Origin: Leucogyrophana mollusca | Lineage: Eukaryota; Basidiomycota; Agaricomycetes; Boletales | Assembly (NCBI GenBank): GCA_021014945.1 | Contig: MU266444.1 | Location: 1-64,000, forward strand | Direction of reading: 5' to 3' | DNA: 64,000 bases | In this document: one piece after another, positions 24,318-36,414 of the stretch | How positions within the stretch are numbered: position 1 is the first letter of the stretch | Layout: each line of letters begins with the position of its first letter | Made by a program: the position numbers and the translations under genes | Notes under the pieces: generated by a model | What the model saw: the letters and a program-made list of their open reading frames with translations, nothing else | What the model was told of the DNA's origin: nothing | Databases searched by the model: none

Positions 24318-25927
24318 TCATTGTGCCTTTTTCTTATTTTTTCTCTTCTTCGATGTCTGCGGTTCGCCCCCACCTTCTACCGGCTCCACTGCTTCCCCAT
24401 CGCTTGCCTCCACTGCACTGTTCACATGATCCTTGGCATCACCGTTCAGGCTCGGTGTAACATTGTTTTTGGCGCTCACTTCGACGGGCGCGGGAGTCCC
24501 GTCAGCTTTCTTCTCTTCTTTGCCTTCCTGTGAAATTTCAGGGTCGTCCGACCAGGTCCAAGCCTCGCTGAATTCTCCGCGGGCGACAGCTGTCAACAGG
24601 AAGGACAAGATGCAGGCAGGGCTAGAATTGGTTCGAGAAATCCTGAGCGTCACGGAGTTGAGAATCGGGAAAAGGCTTACCTCAGGTACAGTAAAGCGGG
24701 CTGAGCAGCCCCGAATATGTGCATCACAGTCATGGTGGTGACCAACCCAGCTACATAAGCGGTCAGAGCGGCGTAGAAATATGGTTTGCTGAAAGATCCC
24801 CGATCCTTGGCACTAGACCTCAGAGATCGAGCATAATCGTATCGCAATGCGAGCGCAATGAATGTTCCCGGGATAACGATGTCACCAAGACCAAGCATTG
24901 TAAAGCCTCTTGAAGTGGAGAATTCCAGTGACTTCGGCCATAGAAGCTTGATGGGCACATCTAGAGAAGTCGCAACCTTCACCATCTACGAGATCGAGGT
25001 CGTTCAGCGACAAAACTCTCAGAATGTGTTGCTCCTTACCACTTCAGTGCCAAAAACCCAGTAGATGTCATAGAAGAATAGACCAGACAAAAGAATGCAA
25101 CCGGTCTGGAAAGAGTCGATTTTGAGCAACGAGAGTGCGTTGTGTGAAAACGAAAGGGACAGTATGTCTGTCAAAAGTGCCGATTTGCGACTTGACAGAC
25201 TGTAAAGAATTGAAGGCAGGACGCCGAGGGGAAATAGCCATAGAGAAGGAGTTCGCAGCGAAAAGGAGGTCAACTCTGCAAAACACCGAGCGAATTAGCT
25301 CTTCCAAGGGGTCTGATAATGAGGACATTTTCATTACCTCTTGGACCTTTGAGCAATAAGATGCGATTTCTATCAAACTTCTTCCATTGCGCGTTGCCCA
25401 CTGTGAGCCTTGCGAGCGCAATAACGGACTGCGTTGAGGGTTAATAAGAGGGTGTATTGAAGAGAACAGAAAGCCACACCTTCCATACACTTCCCACCCC
25501 AGCTATCGTAAAGTACCATCCAAGAAGCCAATTAATCCACTCTTTACCAAAATACTTCACAATGGTATACATTCCGAACAGGGCGAGAGAGCCTATCTAG
25601 TGGGCTCAGATAAGCTCAGCCGGAGATAACAGGACCACAGCAAGGGAACTACGCACAATTGGGAAGAGCCACGCGTCGCCTGAGGACATACGATCAGGAA
25701 TGTCATCATCCTCGTCGTCTTCGTCATCTAACAAGCTCCGCGACGCGTCCGTAGCTTTCCGCGGAGGCTTTTTCAAGCGCCATAAGGTGTGAGACCATAA
25801 TGCATCATGAAAACAGAGGACCGGCACGTACAGGGAGAGAACCGAAGGCGCCCGCGTACACAGATATGCTGGCGAGGGTGAGCAGTCCAGCATACGAAGA
25901 TATGAGATCCCAGTCTATGTTATCCAT
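24318..25927 (-). CDS. Signal peptide peptidase (presenilin-type aspartyl protease)
   Basis: A multi-exon membrane protein starting MDNIDWDLISSYAGLLTLAS at 25927. Catalytic signatures are in place: YD in LLSGLFFYDIYWVFG and GLGD in FTMLGLGDIVIPGTFIALAL, followed by the PAL motif in AAQPALLYL. Several hydrophobic segments precede and separate these motifs. A charged Asp/Glu stretch encoded at about 25.70-25.74 kb (DDEDDEDDDIPDRMSSGD) follows the first membrane segments. The C-terminal tail is acidic then Lys-rich and ends KKAQ, a KKXX-type ER retrieval signal. The family cuts signal-peptide remnants and some tail-anchored proteins inside the ER membrane. The gene ends at TGA 24318-24320. Confidence is high from the two aspartate motifs together with PAL. 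Confidence 0.93.
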
Positions 25928-26442
25928 GACGGATGATATACACTCTCCAATTTCAAGTGAGCTGCGGAGGCGAGAAAATAAACCACCAGCTGCTCTTTTA
26001 TGTGTCGAAGGTTTCTGAAGGTTTTGCAAAGTTCTGCCTACGTGGAGAACTCGAGTCGTATAATGAGTTTGCGTATGTTTGGTCCTGTGGAATTCTAAGG
26101 TTGTTGCCAAACAAACGCCCTCGTATGTGGATCTTGGTACGTGGTGCTTCCTGCCAGTGCCTGCTTTCATTTAGTGACCAGCCTCAACTACACGCCAAAT
26201 TACGTTCGGCGCCGATCGTTTCATTTGTGTAGTTTGGGTTCCCGTCGTATATATGGTATGCATGTTACAGGTATTCATACTCCTTCCAATTCAATATACA
26301 AGAGGAACAAGTTAATCAGTGGCGTTCCCGGCCAAACACCAGATATGCTATCAAGATGTATCCACGATGGCACACGAGCGCGTGAACGCATGCGCACTTG
26401 GACTCAGCGATAAAGAAAGCAGCCGGGAACCGGGCCCGGACT
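25928..26442. other. Intergenic between two minus-strand genes
   Basis: It contains the promoter of the signal peptide peptidase gene and the 3' UTR of the gamma-glutamyltransferase gene. No other feature is supported. Confidence 0.45.
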
Positions 26443-28911
26443 TCAATATCCGGCGGCTATACCGTTCTTCCTAGAGTCACTTGCAGCTATACCCACGTTC
26501 AACACGGAAGATTCTGAGCAATGGAAGTGCAACGCACCATAGATCTTGCCATCTTTCTGTAAAACGACCTGCGCTATACCCGCTACGCGGTTGACATCGG
26601 AGACTGGGAACGTGGGCCTCAGTGAAACGTTCAGCAACATCGAATATCACAAATTACCGGTGACGTTGTGTCCCCGTGCTCTCAGAGCACCAATAAGGTC
26701 TGCTGGAAGTACGTCGTCGACGTCAACTTCAAGTGGGTAGAGCTGGTCGTGGACCCTGCCGGCCTCGATCGCTTGACTGGCGTCCATGCCCCAGTCGAGA
26801 TTTACCAGAACTTGGAAAAGGACCCCAAAGATGCGCGATCCACCCGAACCCCCGATAGCAAGGTAAAAGGATCCGTCCGCGTTCTCGATGATGGTCGGCG
26901 CGGTGGAAGAGAGAGGCCTTTTCCCGGGTTCCGGGTAGTTATCTAGAATTAAGATCCGATGGCACCGCGGTGAGTTTTATGGAGACAGTAAAGGTGACAA
27001 GACATACATGGAGAGGGCCAAAGGCCAAATCCGTTCGGAGAACCTGGAGTAGAAAAGTCGTCCATCTGAAAACAGTTTCAGGCAGATTGTACAGTCCAAT
27101 GGCACATAACGCTTACCTCGTCGTTGAGAATGATTCCCGTTTCGGGGTCAAGCACCATAGACCCGAACACCAAATTTACTGTGGACGTCAAGGAGACGGC
27201 CATGCCATCTTTATCGATCACGGATGTGTGGCTCTGCGAGATCCGAGCATTGGCGAATAGTTTCGACGGCTAAGATCCAGACGTACCGTCCCATGGTCGA
27301 TTTTGACATCAAATTCCGGGTTGTAGTATTCTGGAGGGTGAGTACGATCCTAAGATAAAGCTCGGGTCAGCTAGGTATTGACACGTTGACTCTCGCGCGT
27401 ACATCGGTGATGCGGGCTGCGATAGTATCCGAAAATGCCTTGGTAGATATTTCGCTAACACGGGCCGTAGCATTGTCAGAGAAGGGCAAGTCGCTGATTT
27501 TCGTCCTAAATGATAGGTGTTAATACCATCACAACTTTCGTGAAACACGAAACTTACCGAGCAGCAAAGCCAACTGGAAGACAACTCTTAACACAACAAA
27601 CCAGAGAAGGTACACTGAGGACTCACACTTCAGTATCTCCACGATTCGGTGCTCGTTCAGGCCAGTCTGGCCTTCACCAATGAAGTCAAAATGTTCTAAT
27701 AAATTCAACATGTGCAGAAGGACTGGGCCGGATGTGGGTGCATGGGATGTGTACACTTTCCTACCCCGATAGGTCCCTTCGAGCGCACGATCCACCTTTA
27801 CCGAATAAGTCTCAAGGTCTGCGTGAGTTAAGATGCCACCAGTCTCCTGGACCTTCCGCACAATAGAGTCCGCTATCGGGCCCTACACACATCGTCTCAT
27901 GACCTCAACGTAAGAGTACAATCAGAGTGAGCTCACCTTATAGAACGCGTCCGCGCCTTCGGATGCGATGGTGGCCAAGGTGCGTGAGTAGTTGGTGCGC
28001 CTGATTATTTCGCCTTTAAGAAGTATCTTGCCCTCGGGAGCGAAAACCGCCCTCCAATCCTCATTCTCGAGCATCCTATCTTTAAACCACTTGAACATGT
28101 TCAGCACTAAATTCCCTATACCAGAAGCAACGATGTTACCTGAAGTCGTCTGGCCAACTCAGGGTCGACAGTCCAATCATGTGCTAGATCCACACTAGGT
28201 TGGACGAGCCTGCTCCAAGGGAGTGTCCCCCAACGTCGATGGGCTTCTTCCAAGCCGCGCAGCTCTCCAGGTACACCAACCGATAGGCCGCCCCACCTTG
28301 CCGAGTCTGGATCGTCCAGGTACATCGTAGTATTGGCAAGTGCAGGGGCAGTTTCTCTGAAGTCTATGGTATACACCTCGGAGCTGCCATTGGGGAGAGC
28401 GGATGGAATCCGGACAGTCATGAAGCCACCACCGCCGATCCCAGAGCTGTTGCAAGGTGATTTCTCCATCTTTTACATCAGATACACGGACTCACGAGAA
28501 CATGTTTACAACTCCTACGCATAAAGCAGCACTTATAGCAGCATCCACGGCATTTCCCCCCTCTTGCAGGATCTCCACGCCTATATCTGAGCAGCGCAGA
28601 TTCTCTGTCGCAACGGCACCGTGTTGGGCTTCTATGAGGTATGCAGGATTGCGAAGCGGTGCACCAGAGTTGTGGGACCCAGATTGACGAAAACAAAAAC
28701 CAAATGCTTTTTTGCGAAGTAGAAAACTCACGGCGCATAAAGCGGTGAACACGAAGATGAAGGTAGTTCGAGATCTTGATGAGCGTTCACGGCCACGAGT
28801 GTAAAGAGGAAGCCCTGGTTGGGCATCGGATAAATCACTCTCTTTCGGTAAGATCAGGAGGGCTCGGTCATGAATCAAAGATGCACGATCTGCAAGGTCG
28901 CGGTTCTTCAT
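26443..28911 (-). CDS. Gamma-glutamyltransferase (glutathione hydrolase)
   Basis: Starts [17 protein letters not shown] at 28911. An N-terminal hydrophobic anchor ([16 protein letters not shown]) fits a type II membrane or vacuolar form. The core begins [20 protein letters not shown] and [20 protein letters not shown], then [13 protein letters not shown] and [13 protein letters not shown]. Next are [16 protein letters not shown] and a large alpha-subunit part. The autoprocessing site is clear: [20 protein letters not shown] at about 27.2 kb, where the Thr of HTS becomes the N-terminal nucleophile of the small subunit, followed by [20 protein letters not shown]. The last exon ends [13 protein letters not shown], at TGA 26443-26445. 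The enzyme cleaves the gamma-glutamyl bond of glutathione and conjugates. Whether it is vacuolar, as in yeast, or at the cell surface is an inference. Confidence 0.93.
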
Positions 28912-29924
28912 GGGGGACGGGAGAGTTTCTTAGATAGTAGATGTGTAATTCCGAGCACGGCGGTGTCAGCTGCATTTATCCCACAGAAAAGAGGTTCCGT
29001 CAGCTGCTGAGTAGACCGACAGGTGTGGGTCCGATTGTAAGCAGCTTACCAATCGGTGCAGTAAAACCGAGGATACTCGGTGCAGGACAGCTCGAGGTGT
29101 GGAAAACCGGATACCCTTGACGTGAGTGGGCAAAGCAGGTTGAAGCTGCCCATGAGTGTTTGTTACTCGGGCCTATCTTCGGCAGAGCAGACCATAGTTG
29201 TCGCCCTGAGACCGCATGGTCAACTGACAGATATGGGTGACACTGCCACCGGGCCCAGCGGGACAAACTGAACACGAGCCGCGCTCACATTATCTTATCG
29301 TTTCTCTTTGCAAAACCACCCGATCATCCTTAGCGAGATTTCGCAGTGTCAACTTGGCGTCGACCGTCCCAACGCCGAGACAAATCGCGTCTAGAGGGCC
29401 TCACATGCAAGCCGCCTCAAAGCCGAATGCCAGTGGTACAGAATGATTGATAAGCCGAGTCCGAGAGGCAGAGCGTCTGGCCAGCACTTGAGGGTACTGC
29501 ATGTATATTTGCAGGTTGAGCTTGCCGCGTTGTAAGTGTTTGGAGATGAGTGGAGGTTAAACGTTCACGGGAAGCCCCGATCGCGGAAATGACTCCATAA
29601 GGTCCAGAAAAGTCGCAATTCGAAGTCTATCGGGACAAGTTTGCTGTCGATCCTTAAGGAGCCACCGGTTCGTGCTGACAATGCCAGCTCGTCTGTCTCT
29701 TTTACCGACGCAGTTCGACGACGAATCTAACACTCGAGTGTTCAACAATGCCCGGTGAGCGACCTCGGTTTCCTCGTTCTTGTTGTCTGTCGCAAGAAAA
29801 GGCTCACATACCTCTGAATCTACAGCATATCTCCAACAGTCACTTTCAAGGGATCCGGTAACCCAGGTGCGCTCTTCCTTACATCACGCCGGGGGGATCA
29901 TCGGTACATACTTCGACCACAGTC
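28912..29924. other. Divergent intergenic region, no gene seen
   Basis: About 1 kb between two divergent genes. Open frames of 60-90 codons on both strands carry no recognisable domain. Promoters for both flanking genes must lie here, but no clear TATA element is seen close to either ATG. Confidence 0.45.
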
Positions 29925-31834
29925 ATGGCTGAAGCTCCTCCCCCAAAACGTCGCAAAACAAGTGGTCTCAACACTCGCTTTGACCGTATGCTCGACAAGG
30001 TCAACGTGATGCATACATATGCCCCAGGTTCCAGTACACCTCGTCCCCGAGCGCGCTCCGCAGGCTCTTCGTCGGTCAGCAGCTACGATGTCCCAAAGAC
30101 TCCAATCGACGCATATAGCGGCCTCAGTGAAGGCAGACTTGGTTCCGGATTTTCTGTTTTGAAAATGCGTGGTCAGCCGGACTTGATGCGCTCTCCTCAC
30201 ATCAATGGCTCCTCCGATGACGATATGCAACATTCGAAGCTCTCAGTGGTGCGACGCATTTTGACACTGAACACTCAGGCATTTTCATTCTTGAGTTAGG
30301 CTTCAACCACGAGGAAACCATTACCCGATTGGCTGGCTAGCACGTTTCAAACTCTCGGCTCTCAGCACCCCTTGCGGATACTGCTTCCTCCTTGGCAGGA
30401 CGTAAGTCGAGAATGGCCCTCTGAAACTGCGGAGCCTCCGACCGTGGATCAAGCTCCTCAAGTCGAAATCACAGAAAGTGCAGCACCGGAGCGGATTTTT
30501 GCTATAGATCCGGGGCTGGACTTTGATGCAGTTCCAGGGACATACCTTTCTCCCCCAAGGCCGCCCCCCTCCAGAAATAGCCCCGTCTCTCGTAGTATTG
30601 CACCGAATACCGTGAATGAAGTTAACGAAAAAGTCACCGCCCACTTCCCAGTTCCATCATATACTGCTTTATTCCAACCTCCGACTGTGGACACCGAGCT
30701 AAGTTCTCTTGAAGCGCACTGGCCGCCGTTTTCTAGACCCCATTACCCTGCACGCTCACCAGCAAAGTCCTCTTTGCTCCCCTTACCCCCTCCCGATCTT
30801 CCTGTTGATTCCTTTGAGAAGACTCCCTTTTCCATGTCTGACCACCCTCACGACGATCCACCTCACTTATACGTTCCAACTTCGCCATTACTTGCTGCTC
30901 AAGACCACATAAAACTATTTTCGACTCCTGGACCTACTTTTGCGCAATCGCGCGCCGTACATTTCGACTCTCCAACCGAAGACCCGTCCTTTTCCGATCC
31001 CCTAGAGCCAGAAAATTACGACCTTGATATTGGTAACCTTGACTTCCGTTGGGCTCCCTTCGATCGGGGAGACGTTCACGATCACGATCGAACTTCCTCC
31101 AAGGACGACGTAGCTTCCGATTTCGCTGAAGCTGATCCGCAAATCGACTTCCGCTTCGACGGAGGCGTGGCCGACGCTAACACTGCTCTGTGTTATGTTC
31201 CTCTACCCATGGGAGGTACCCCTGACTCCTCAGCCGTCGAGAAAGATTGCCTCCCGGTATCCGCTGAAGGGGAATCGGCGTACTCGTTTCCTCATCCTTT
31301 GGGCGTCGCATCCAATCCAGTGCAAGAGGCGAAGAAGGTGGAAACCTCCTTTGCGCCTGCGCCGGGAATTTTCATTTCTCCGCTACGCAACGCACCAGAG
31401 TCCCCCAATACTTCCTCTCCACAGAACCAACCAATAGAAAAAGCAGAAATACCACGTACCCCGGTTCGCTCTTGATTTACTGTTGCGACTCTTGCTTTTC
31501 ATATTGGCTTAACCTCGCTAATTTTCAGCCCCGGACTCCCAACAAAGAACCCGCGGTTCTTGCCCCAACATGCACGCAGACCCCTCCCCGTCAAAGTCAA
31601 ACTTCTCTGCCCGAAACACCTCGGAAAGATCGCTCCGCCATTGCTCGCAGTATATCGCGCTCATCCAATAACGATATGAATTGCCATCGATTGCTCCCTG
31701 TAGCGTGGAACCCGGCCTCGTCCAGGCACTTTGATAAACCGGAAGTGGACGAAGTCGAGGCAATCTCATCGCAGACCTCGCAGGGAAGTAATGACAGCAT
31801 AGAGTCTTGGAGTGGATTGAACGGTTGGTATTGA
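29925..31834 (+). CDS. Unknown Ser/Pro/Asp-rich protein
   Basis: Three exons, about 600 codons. It starts MAEAPPPKRRKTSGLNTRFD with a basic cluster (PKRRK) that could be a nuclear localisation signal. An intron at about 30250-30300 (gtgcga to gttag) leads to a long exon beginning ASTTRKPLPDWLASTFQTLG. A second intron at about 31,466 (gttcgc to ttttcag) leads to a last exon starting PRTPNKEPAVLAP and ending WSGLNGWY at 31834. Composition is rich in Pro, Ser, Asp and Glu, with recurring SP/TP dipeptides that suit proline-directed kinases. No folded domain is recognised. The even ORF length and clean in-frame introns support a real gene. A nuclear role is inferred only from the basic motif. Confidence 0.72.
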
Positions 31835-32032
31835 CTTTTGTGCTTAAAGTATGCACGAATTCATATTCTATTTGCTCGCCGACAAGTTTCCTATGGAAAA
31901 GTTAGTGTTATGAACACACAGGTATGTGGAAATAAAAAATAAGTGATGACGGAAAAATAAAGATATGCTTCCAAAATGTAAATGTGATCCAACCAACGCA
32001 ACCATGAGTGATCAGTCCGATGCTGGGTCCCA

Positions 32033-32932
32033 TCACCACCCCACCTCTGCACCATCAAAAGGCTCTATCGTAAGGCCGGCCTCGCCCTTTACTTTGGAGA
32101 GTTTATATCTTTCCAAGTGATACACTTCGTACGACGAGGCGGCAAGTTTCATCGCTCGGATGTGATGTGGTCGAGAGTTCGCGGCAATTGCATGTTTCCG
32201 CGACTGCCAGACACACGTTGCAAGGTTCATGCCCGTTTCTTCGTTTGGCACCCCATACCAATACATGATCAGCTGTGACCAATGTTTTTAATATAAAAGA
32301 AGAAAATCATTGCATATGAACTCACTCCACCGTTGAGCACGGCTTCTTCGTGGGCTTTCTTGTCAGCGTCGTAGAGAGCTTGAAGAGTAAAACCGTCAGT
32401 CAACAACCAATGGTTTTACTCGATGCAAGTCTGGATACTCACGACCACTATCGCTGCCTGGTTTTCGTTTACTCCGGAATACGACACAGTACCATTCACG
32501 CTCCTCGTCCAATGGGAGCTGAAGTGCTGACCAGTTGAAGGCTTCTGAATATGGAAGAGCGGCATAGTCCGATGTGATTGGATGGAAGTGATGTAATGCT
32601 TTATGCAGTGATAGTGAGACAGGATCGATGTCGGGAAGACGAGTTTCTGTGACTAGTGGTGGATGCTCAGCTGGCAGCTCGTGAGGGGGTAGCTTTTGTG
32701 GGAGCGATGATAGCAGAGGCGGCAAGTAAAGCACAGCAGAGGCAGGCTTTGTAAGACTATTGGAGTCGAAGGTAGGTAAGAGATGTGGATCTCTCTCTGC
32801 CTGAAGGGGTGACACCGACACAGTCGGCTCTTCGGCGGGGTGTGGGGAGAGAGTGAAACCCATTCCGAGACGGAAAGTGCGTAGTAAGGGGTCTGAGGAT
32901 GAGGGGAGAAAAAAGTTAAGGTAGTTCCACAA
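32033..32932 (-). CDS. Conserved fungal protein, UPF0643-like
   Basis: Starts MWNYLNFFLPSSSDP at 32932. A first exon of about 170 codons contains FRLGMGFTLSPHPAEEPT, DIDPVSLSLHKALHHFHPIT and EEREWYCVVFRSKRKPGSDS. Splicing leads to LYDADKKAHEEAVLNGG and then LIMYWYGVPNEETGMNLATC, with VWQSRKHAIAANSRPHHIRA and a C-terminus ending DGAEVGW (TGA at 32033). The order WY(C)VVFRS, LYDAD..AHEEAV, LIMYWYG, LATCVWxSR..A matches my recollection of the uncharacterised UPF0643 family of fungi. Biochemical function is unknown. The frame is intact and the gene is close to typical family length. A database profile search would settle the family. Confidence 0.75.
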
Positions 32933-33474
32933 ACTCCCGAGGCCTTTTATATTGAAGAACAGAACCGCTTTATCATCGATAATTCACGATGGCAGACTAG
33001 CGCAGCCACGCTAATGTTACACGCTAATCGGATGGCGTGTCAAGTCATCTTGTGGCGAGCCCCGGAGGTAGCGATGGCGTTATGTGCCATTGCGTGATTT
33101 TGCGTCGTCAGCTGGACGACAAATTGCCAAGTTCTGGCCAATTTCACGTTAGCACCATTGCCCAGCATTCAAATGCAAGTGGCCATAGCATGTTCGTGCC
33201 CTCTGTCGAGTGTATTGCGCTCGATAACTGTGGGATCGGAAGTCAAGCTTCACCTGAGAGAGTTGGTATAACCTTGTGAACAGCCGGAACACCAAGTTGG
33301 ATGGAGATTCGCCTCGGTTACGCGATATCTCACAAACTGGCAAACGTGGTGTAGTGGACTAGCATGCTTCAATTACTCTCCGTGGTGGAGCAAGATCTGC
33401 GTGAGTTTCGAAGAGAAGATCACCCTTGGGCGCCTGCTCGACCTGAACCTATAAATAATTTAATTTAATAATTA
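32933..33474. other. Intergenic, left flank of the transposon
   Basis: It contains the upstream region of the UPF0643-like gene and ends in a very AT-rich stretch (33451-33475) directly before the transposon's left TA. Such AT-rich sequence suits a TA-targeting element. A tRNA-like string at about 33343 was examined and rejected. Confidence 0.5.
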
Positions 33475-33572
33475 TTGTCCTTTTCAGGCAACTTGTCACA
33501 CGTGAAAAAATTGCCGAAAAACAACACCCTCACTCGCATCGACCATAGCGCTGCGACGATGGCCCGGAATTC
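33475..33572 (+). repeat. Left terminal inverted repeat
   Basis: It begins ttgtccttttcaggcaactt, directly after TA at 33473-33474. It pairs with 37795-37893 read on the minus strand at 23 of the outer 25 bases, with lower but clear similarity over the remaining 73. Confidence 0.8.
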
Positions 33573-33662
33573 ATCGGAAATGCTATCATTAGACTTGTAG
33601 GATTATGGTGAATGTATTCCGTGACGACCGACAATGAAAAAGGTAAGATTTTGAAAGTGTGA

Positions 33663-33693
33663 AATCCCGAGGCCAAAGCAGGGCTTCGGGATT
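33663..33693. repeat. Subterminal hairpin near the left end
   Basis: The arms aatcccgaggcc and ggcttcgggatt pair at 11 of 12 positions around a loop of about seven bases. The arm core aatcccga is the same sequence that is tandemly repeated near the right end (37676-37711), so it may be a subterminal transposase-binding or structural motif. Confidence 0.6.
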
Positions 33694-33816
33694 GGGTTCT
33701 CTTGCACATTTTCTCAAATTTGTGGATCGTCTTTGCTGAAAAACGCAACGGAATGGATTCTACGGGGTAGGAATAGTATGCGGTGTATACGATCAAAGAC
33801 AGAACCAGTGGTATAA

Positions 33817-35997
33817 CTAGAAAGGCCCTGACAAAATTCTCTTTCCCGCATTCACTGCCGCCAAGTCAAACTCTGCGTATTGCATGATAAGGATTGCAAT
33901 TCCGACCTCAATGCCAAGCCACGTCTGAAGGTCGCTGAGCTGGACATAGTTGCGGGTGAGCTGGGATATGCGGAGAAAACCCTTTTGCCTCAGTATAGGG
34001 CCATATGGTGCAAACACAATACCGTCCTTGTTTCGTTCTTCGTGCTCATCGAGGTATGCAAACCAGCGAACGATATCGGGAATATCAGCAACAGAAGGGG
34101 AGCCTGAATGCGGGGCGGGATGGTGGGATGGTGGTGTAAGATAAGTGCTTGATGGTCGCTGGTTTGATGGATAAGACAGTCCCTCACTTCCGTGGTAACC
34201 GGGCCCACCCCATGTTGGCGGTAAGACGATAACTGGAGGGGGGGGGTATGCGTAGCCACCAGGAGTGGCTGCGGGGGTCTCGGCTGCAGAAATGGAAGGT
34301 GCGTGTGGTGGGCGTGTGCGTGGTCTTGCATTCACGAAGGTAAGACCAGCTGGTTTATTGTCAACCGTGACAGCTGTTCCTGGTTCCATCTAGATTATGT
34401 CGTGTTAGCGTGTAAGCAAAGAACAATAATAAGTATTACCATCTCAAGCGCCCAGTACGAGATGTTACCATGCGTCAATGGCCAACAAACCTTGCTGCCA
34501 CCTGGACAATAGCAATACGTGGGGCTGTCAGGGCTCTTCGAGTGGCTTTTGCATGTCCAGCGCTCCTGAAGGCTCTTGACGTATTCTTGATGTTGTGTTG
34601 ATCCTTCAATCCGGCCACTTGGCGATACTGCTGGGGACTTCTCCTTGGTGGCAGCTGACGTTCTGGTATTATTGATCTGAAAAATAATCTACGAGTGATA
34701 TATACAGGATATAGGGACAAACGTACTGCCTTTTTTCCATTGCCAGCGGAGGAGGTGGTGGAGATATCCTTGGTACCTGCGTCTTCAAAGCGAACGGTGA
34801 CTGCTTTGATTGCACGCGTTGAAGGTTTTCCGTTAGCTAGGCGTGTAGGTACAACAAGCGCCCTTATTCGTCCGATGAAAATGTCAAGTTCTTCATCATT
34901 TTGAATCGAAGTCGCATTGGTCTTTGCTTTGTCGGAATCTAGACGGTATTGAAGTCTCACGTGAGCTGGAAAGCGCTCGATTTTCTCTGCAACAACGTTG
35001 CGAAGAGCATCGAGAGTGATGTCGGAGGATATCTTGAATGGTGCATTGCTGCCATCGGGTCGAGGTGCCGTGCATTCAATAGTGAAATCTGTAAGGTAGA
35101 CAGAATTGTCAGTTATTGTCGAAGCTGAAGATGCAAACTTACCACAGGTTTCAGGATCATACAGCTGGCTGGGTTGTGACGCTGAGGCCCGTTGCCCCTT
35201 CTTGATGGCCGGGGCCATCTTACGGCGCTGCTTGAGAACCTCGTGTGAGCCATTGTCAGACTCAGAGTCTGAGCCCGATACATCCATGTTGAAATCTTCG
35301 GGGCTGTAGCGGCTGTGGCTGCCATCACCGTTCACGTTGTTGTAATCACCGTCAACATTGTATTCCACGTGATTGCCGCTGAGAACGCTGATGAATGAAT
35401 TCATTTCGATGGACTGATCAATTTGCTCGAACGAAGGGTCAGCAGCAGGATCATTGAAGGAGGGGGGCGCTACGTCTTCCGACTCGTCCACCTCTGAGAT
35501 AGAATCAAGATGATGAGCGGAAGGGACATCTTGCTGAACGCTGACAGAAGGTCCCGGTGCAGCCGATTTACGCTGGCGCTTCGCCTTTGTTTCTGCATTG
35601 GGAGGAACAGAGCCTTGACGCTTTTGTGGTTGCTTTACGGTGGGTTGTGGACCACTTTGCGTGTTTCGTCGTCCACGGCGAGCTGGCTGACTGTTGACAA
35701 CTTCTTGACGATCAGGAGGTGGTGTGCTGAGCGCACGTGTCTGCCGCGTCTTGGTCTCTTGAGGTACACATGTTTGCGCTTGCCCCTTGGCAACACAACT
35801 TTGACATGCACTGGCTGTAGCGCTGAACGTGCAACGTATCTTGCGGCTGCGACAGTTCGAACACGCGCCAGCCTTCGTCTTGGTGCCTGAGTTGTCAGCA
35901 CGTGAAATCGTGAGCAATTGGATGTCCAATAGATCACACAAGACTGCTTACCTTGGTCTGAAGTGTGTGTCTGGGTGTTAGAGCTGTCGGAAGCCAT
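33817..35997 (-). CDS. Zn2Cys6-like cluster protein carried inside the transposon
   Basis: Starts MASDSSNTQTHTSDQ at 35997; an in-frame ATG at 36027 is possible. An intron with donor gtaagc leads to GTKTKAGACSNCRSRKIRC, then a second half SACQSCVAKGQAQTC. The cysteine spacing C-X2-C-X6-C-X8-C-X2-C-X8-C resembles a GAL4-type binuclear cluster. A long Gln/Ser/Arg and acidic region follows, then a predicted folded block: YLTDFTIECTAPRP, FKISSDITLDALRNVVAEKI, VRLQYRLDSDKAK and DELDIFIGRIRALVVPTRLA (the last with one residue skipped here). The 3' exons carry SPDSPTYCYCPGGSKVCWPL, THGNISYWALEM, VRWFAYLDEHEERNKDG and a C-terminal segment ending AGKRILSGPF. Similar proteins are repeated in mushroom genomes, to my knowledge without a known function. 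DNA binding is inferred from the cluster; its place inside the inverted repeats suggests a transposon accessory gene. Confidence 0.72.
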
Positions 35998-36414
35998 GAG
36001 ATCACGTTGTTCGATGTTCAAGCTCAAGCCCTAGGGCGAGCGGAAGCTGGACTAGTGAGTGGTCAAGCTCAAGATGTAAAGCAAGCGTAGCACCGAATTT
36101 TATTTGGGTCCAATATACACCACATGTCTAATGACATGTAGCCTGTGACACCGTCTGCAGTGTGCGTGATCAAAGTACCATTCAGCGGTAGATCAAAGTC
36201 GACCCAGCCTGCTGTGGATTTACGTTCCTCGGGAAAGCAACCCTTCAGCGGCGGATCAAGGTCAACCCAGCCTGCTGCGGATTTACGTTCCTCGGGAAAG
36301 ACAAGCTGGATGTAATTATTGCCTTCGGTGATCGAGATGTGAATGACAACAAGCAAATGCATGCGTAAAATTGCAAGAAAACAAGTACCACAATTCGTAA
36401 AGCAAACTTACAAA
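35998..36414. other. Spacer between the two transposon genes
   Basis: It holds a 63 bp tandem duplication (36181-36300), listed separately, and probably the promoter of the Zn-cluster gene together with the transposase terminator. Nothing else is supported. Confidence 0.5.
36181..36300. repeat. 63 bp tandem duplication inside the transposon
   Basis: Unit 1 (36181-36237) and unit 2 (36244-36300) both start ttcagcgg and end cctcgggaaag. They match at 52 of 57 positions, and all five differences are C/T or A/G transitions. The repeat lies in the spacer between the two genes of the element. Confidence 0.85.

Noticed and set aside
33343..33420. tRNA-like string (gtgtagtggactagcatg)
   Set aside because: The D-arm-like start is not followed by a pairing anticodon stem or a GGTTCGAATCC-type T arm, and the acceptor ends do not pair.
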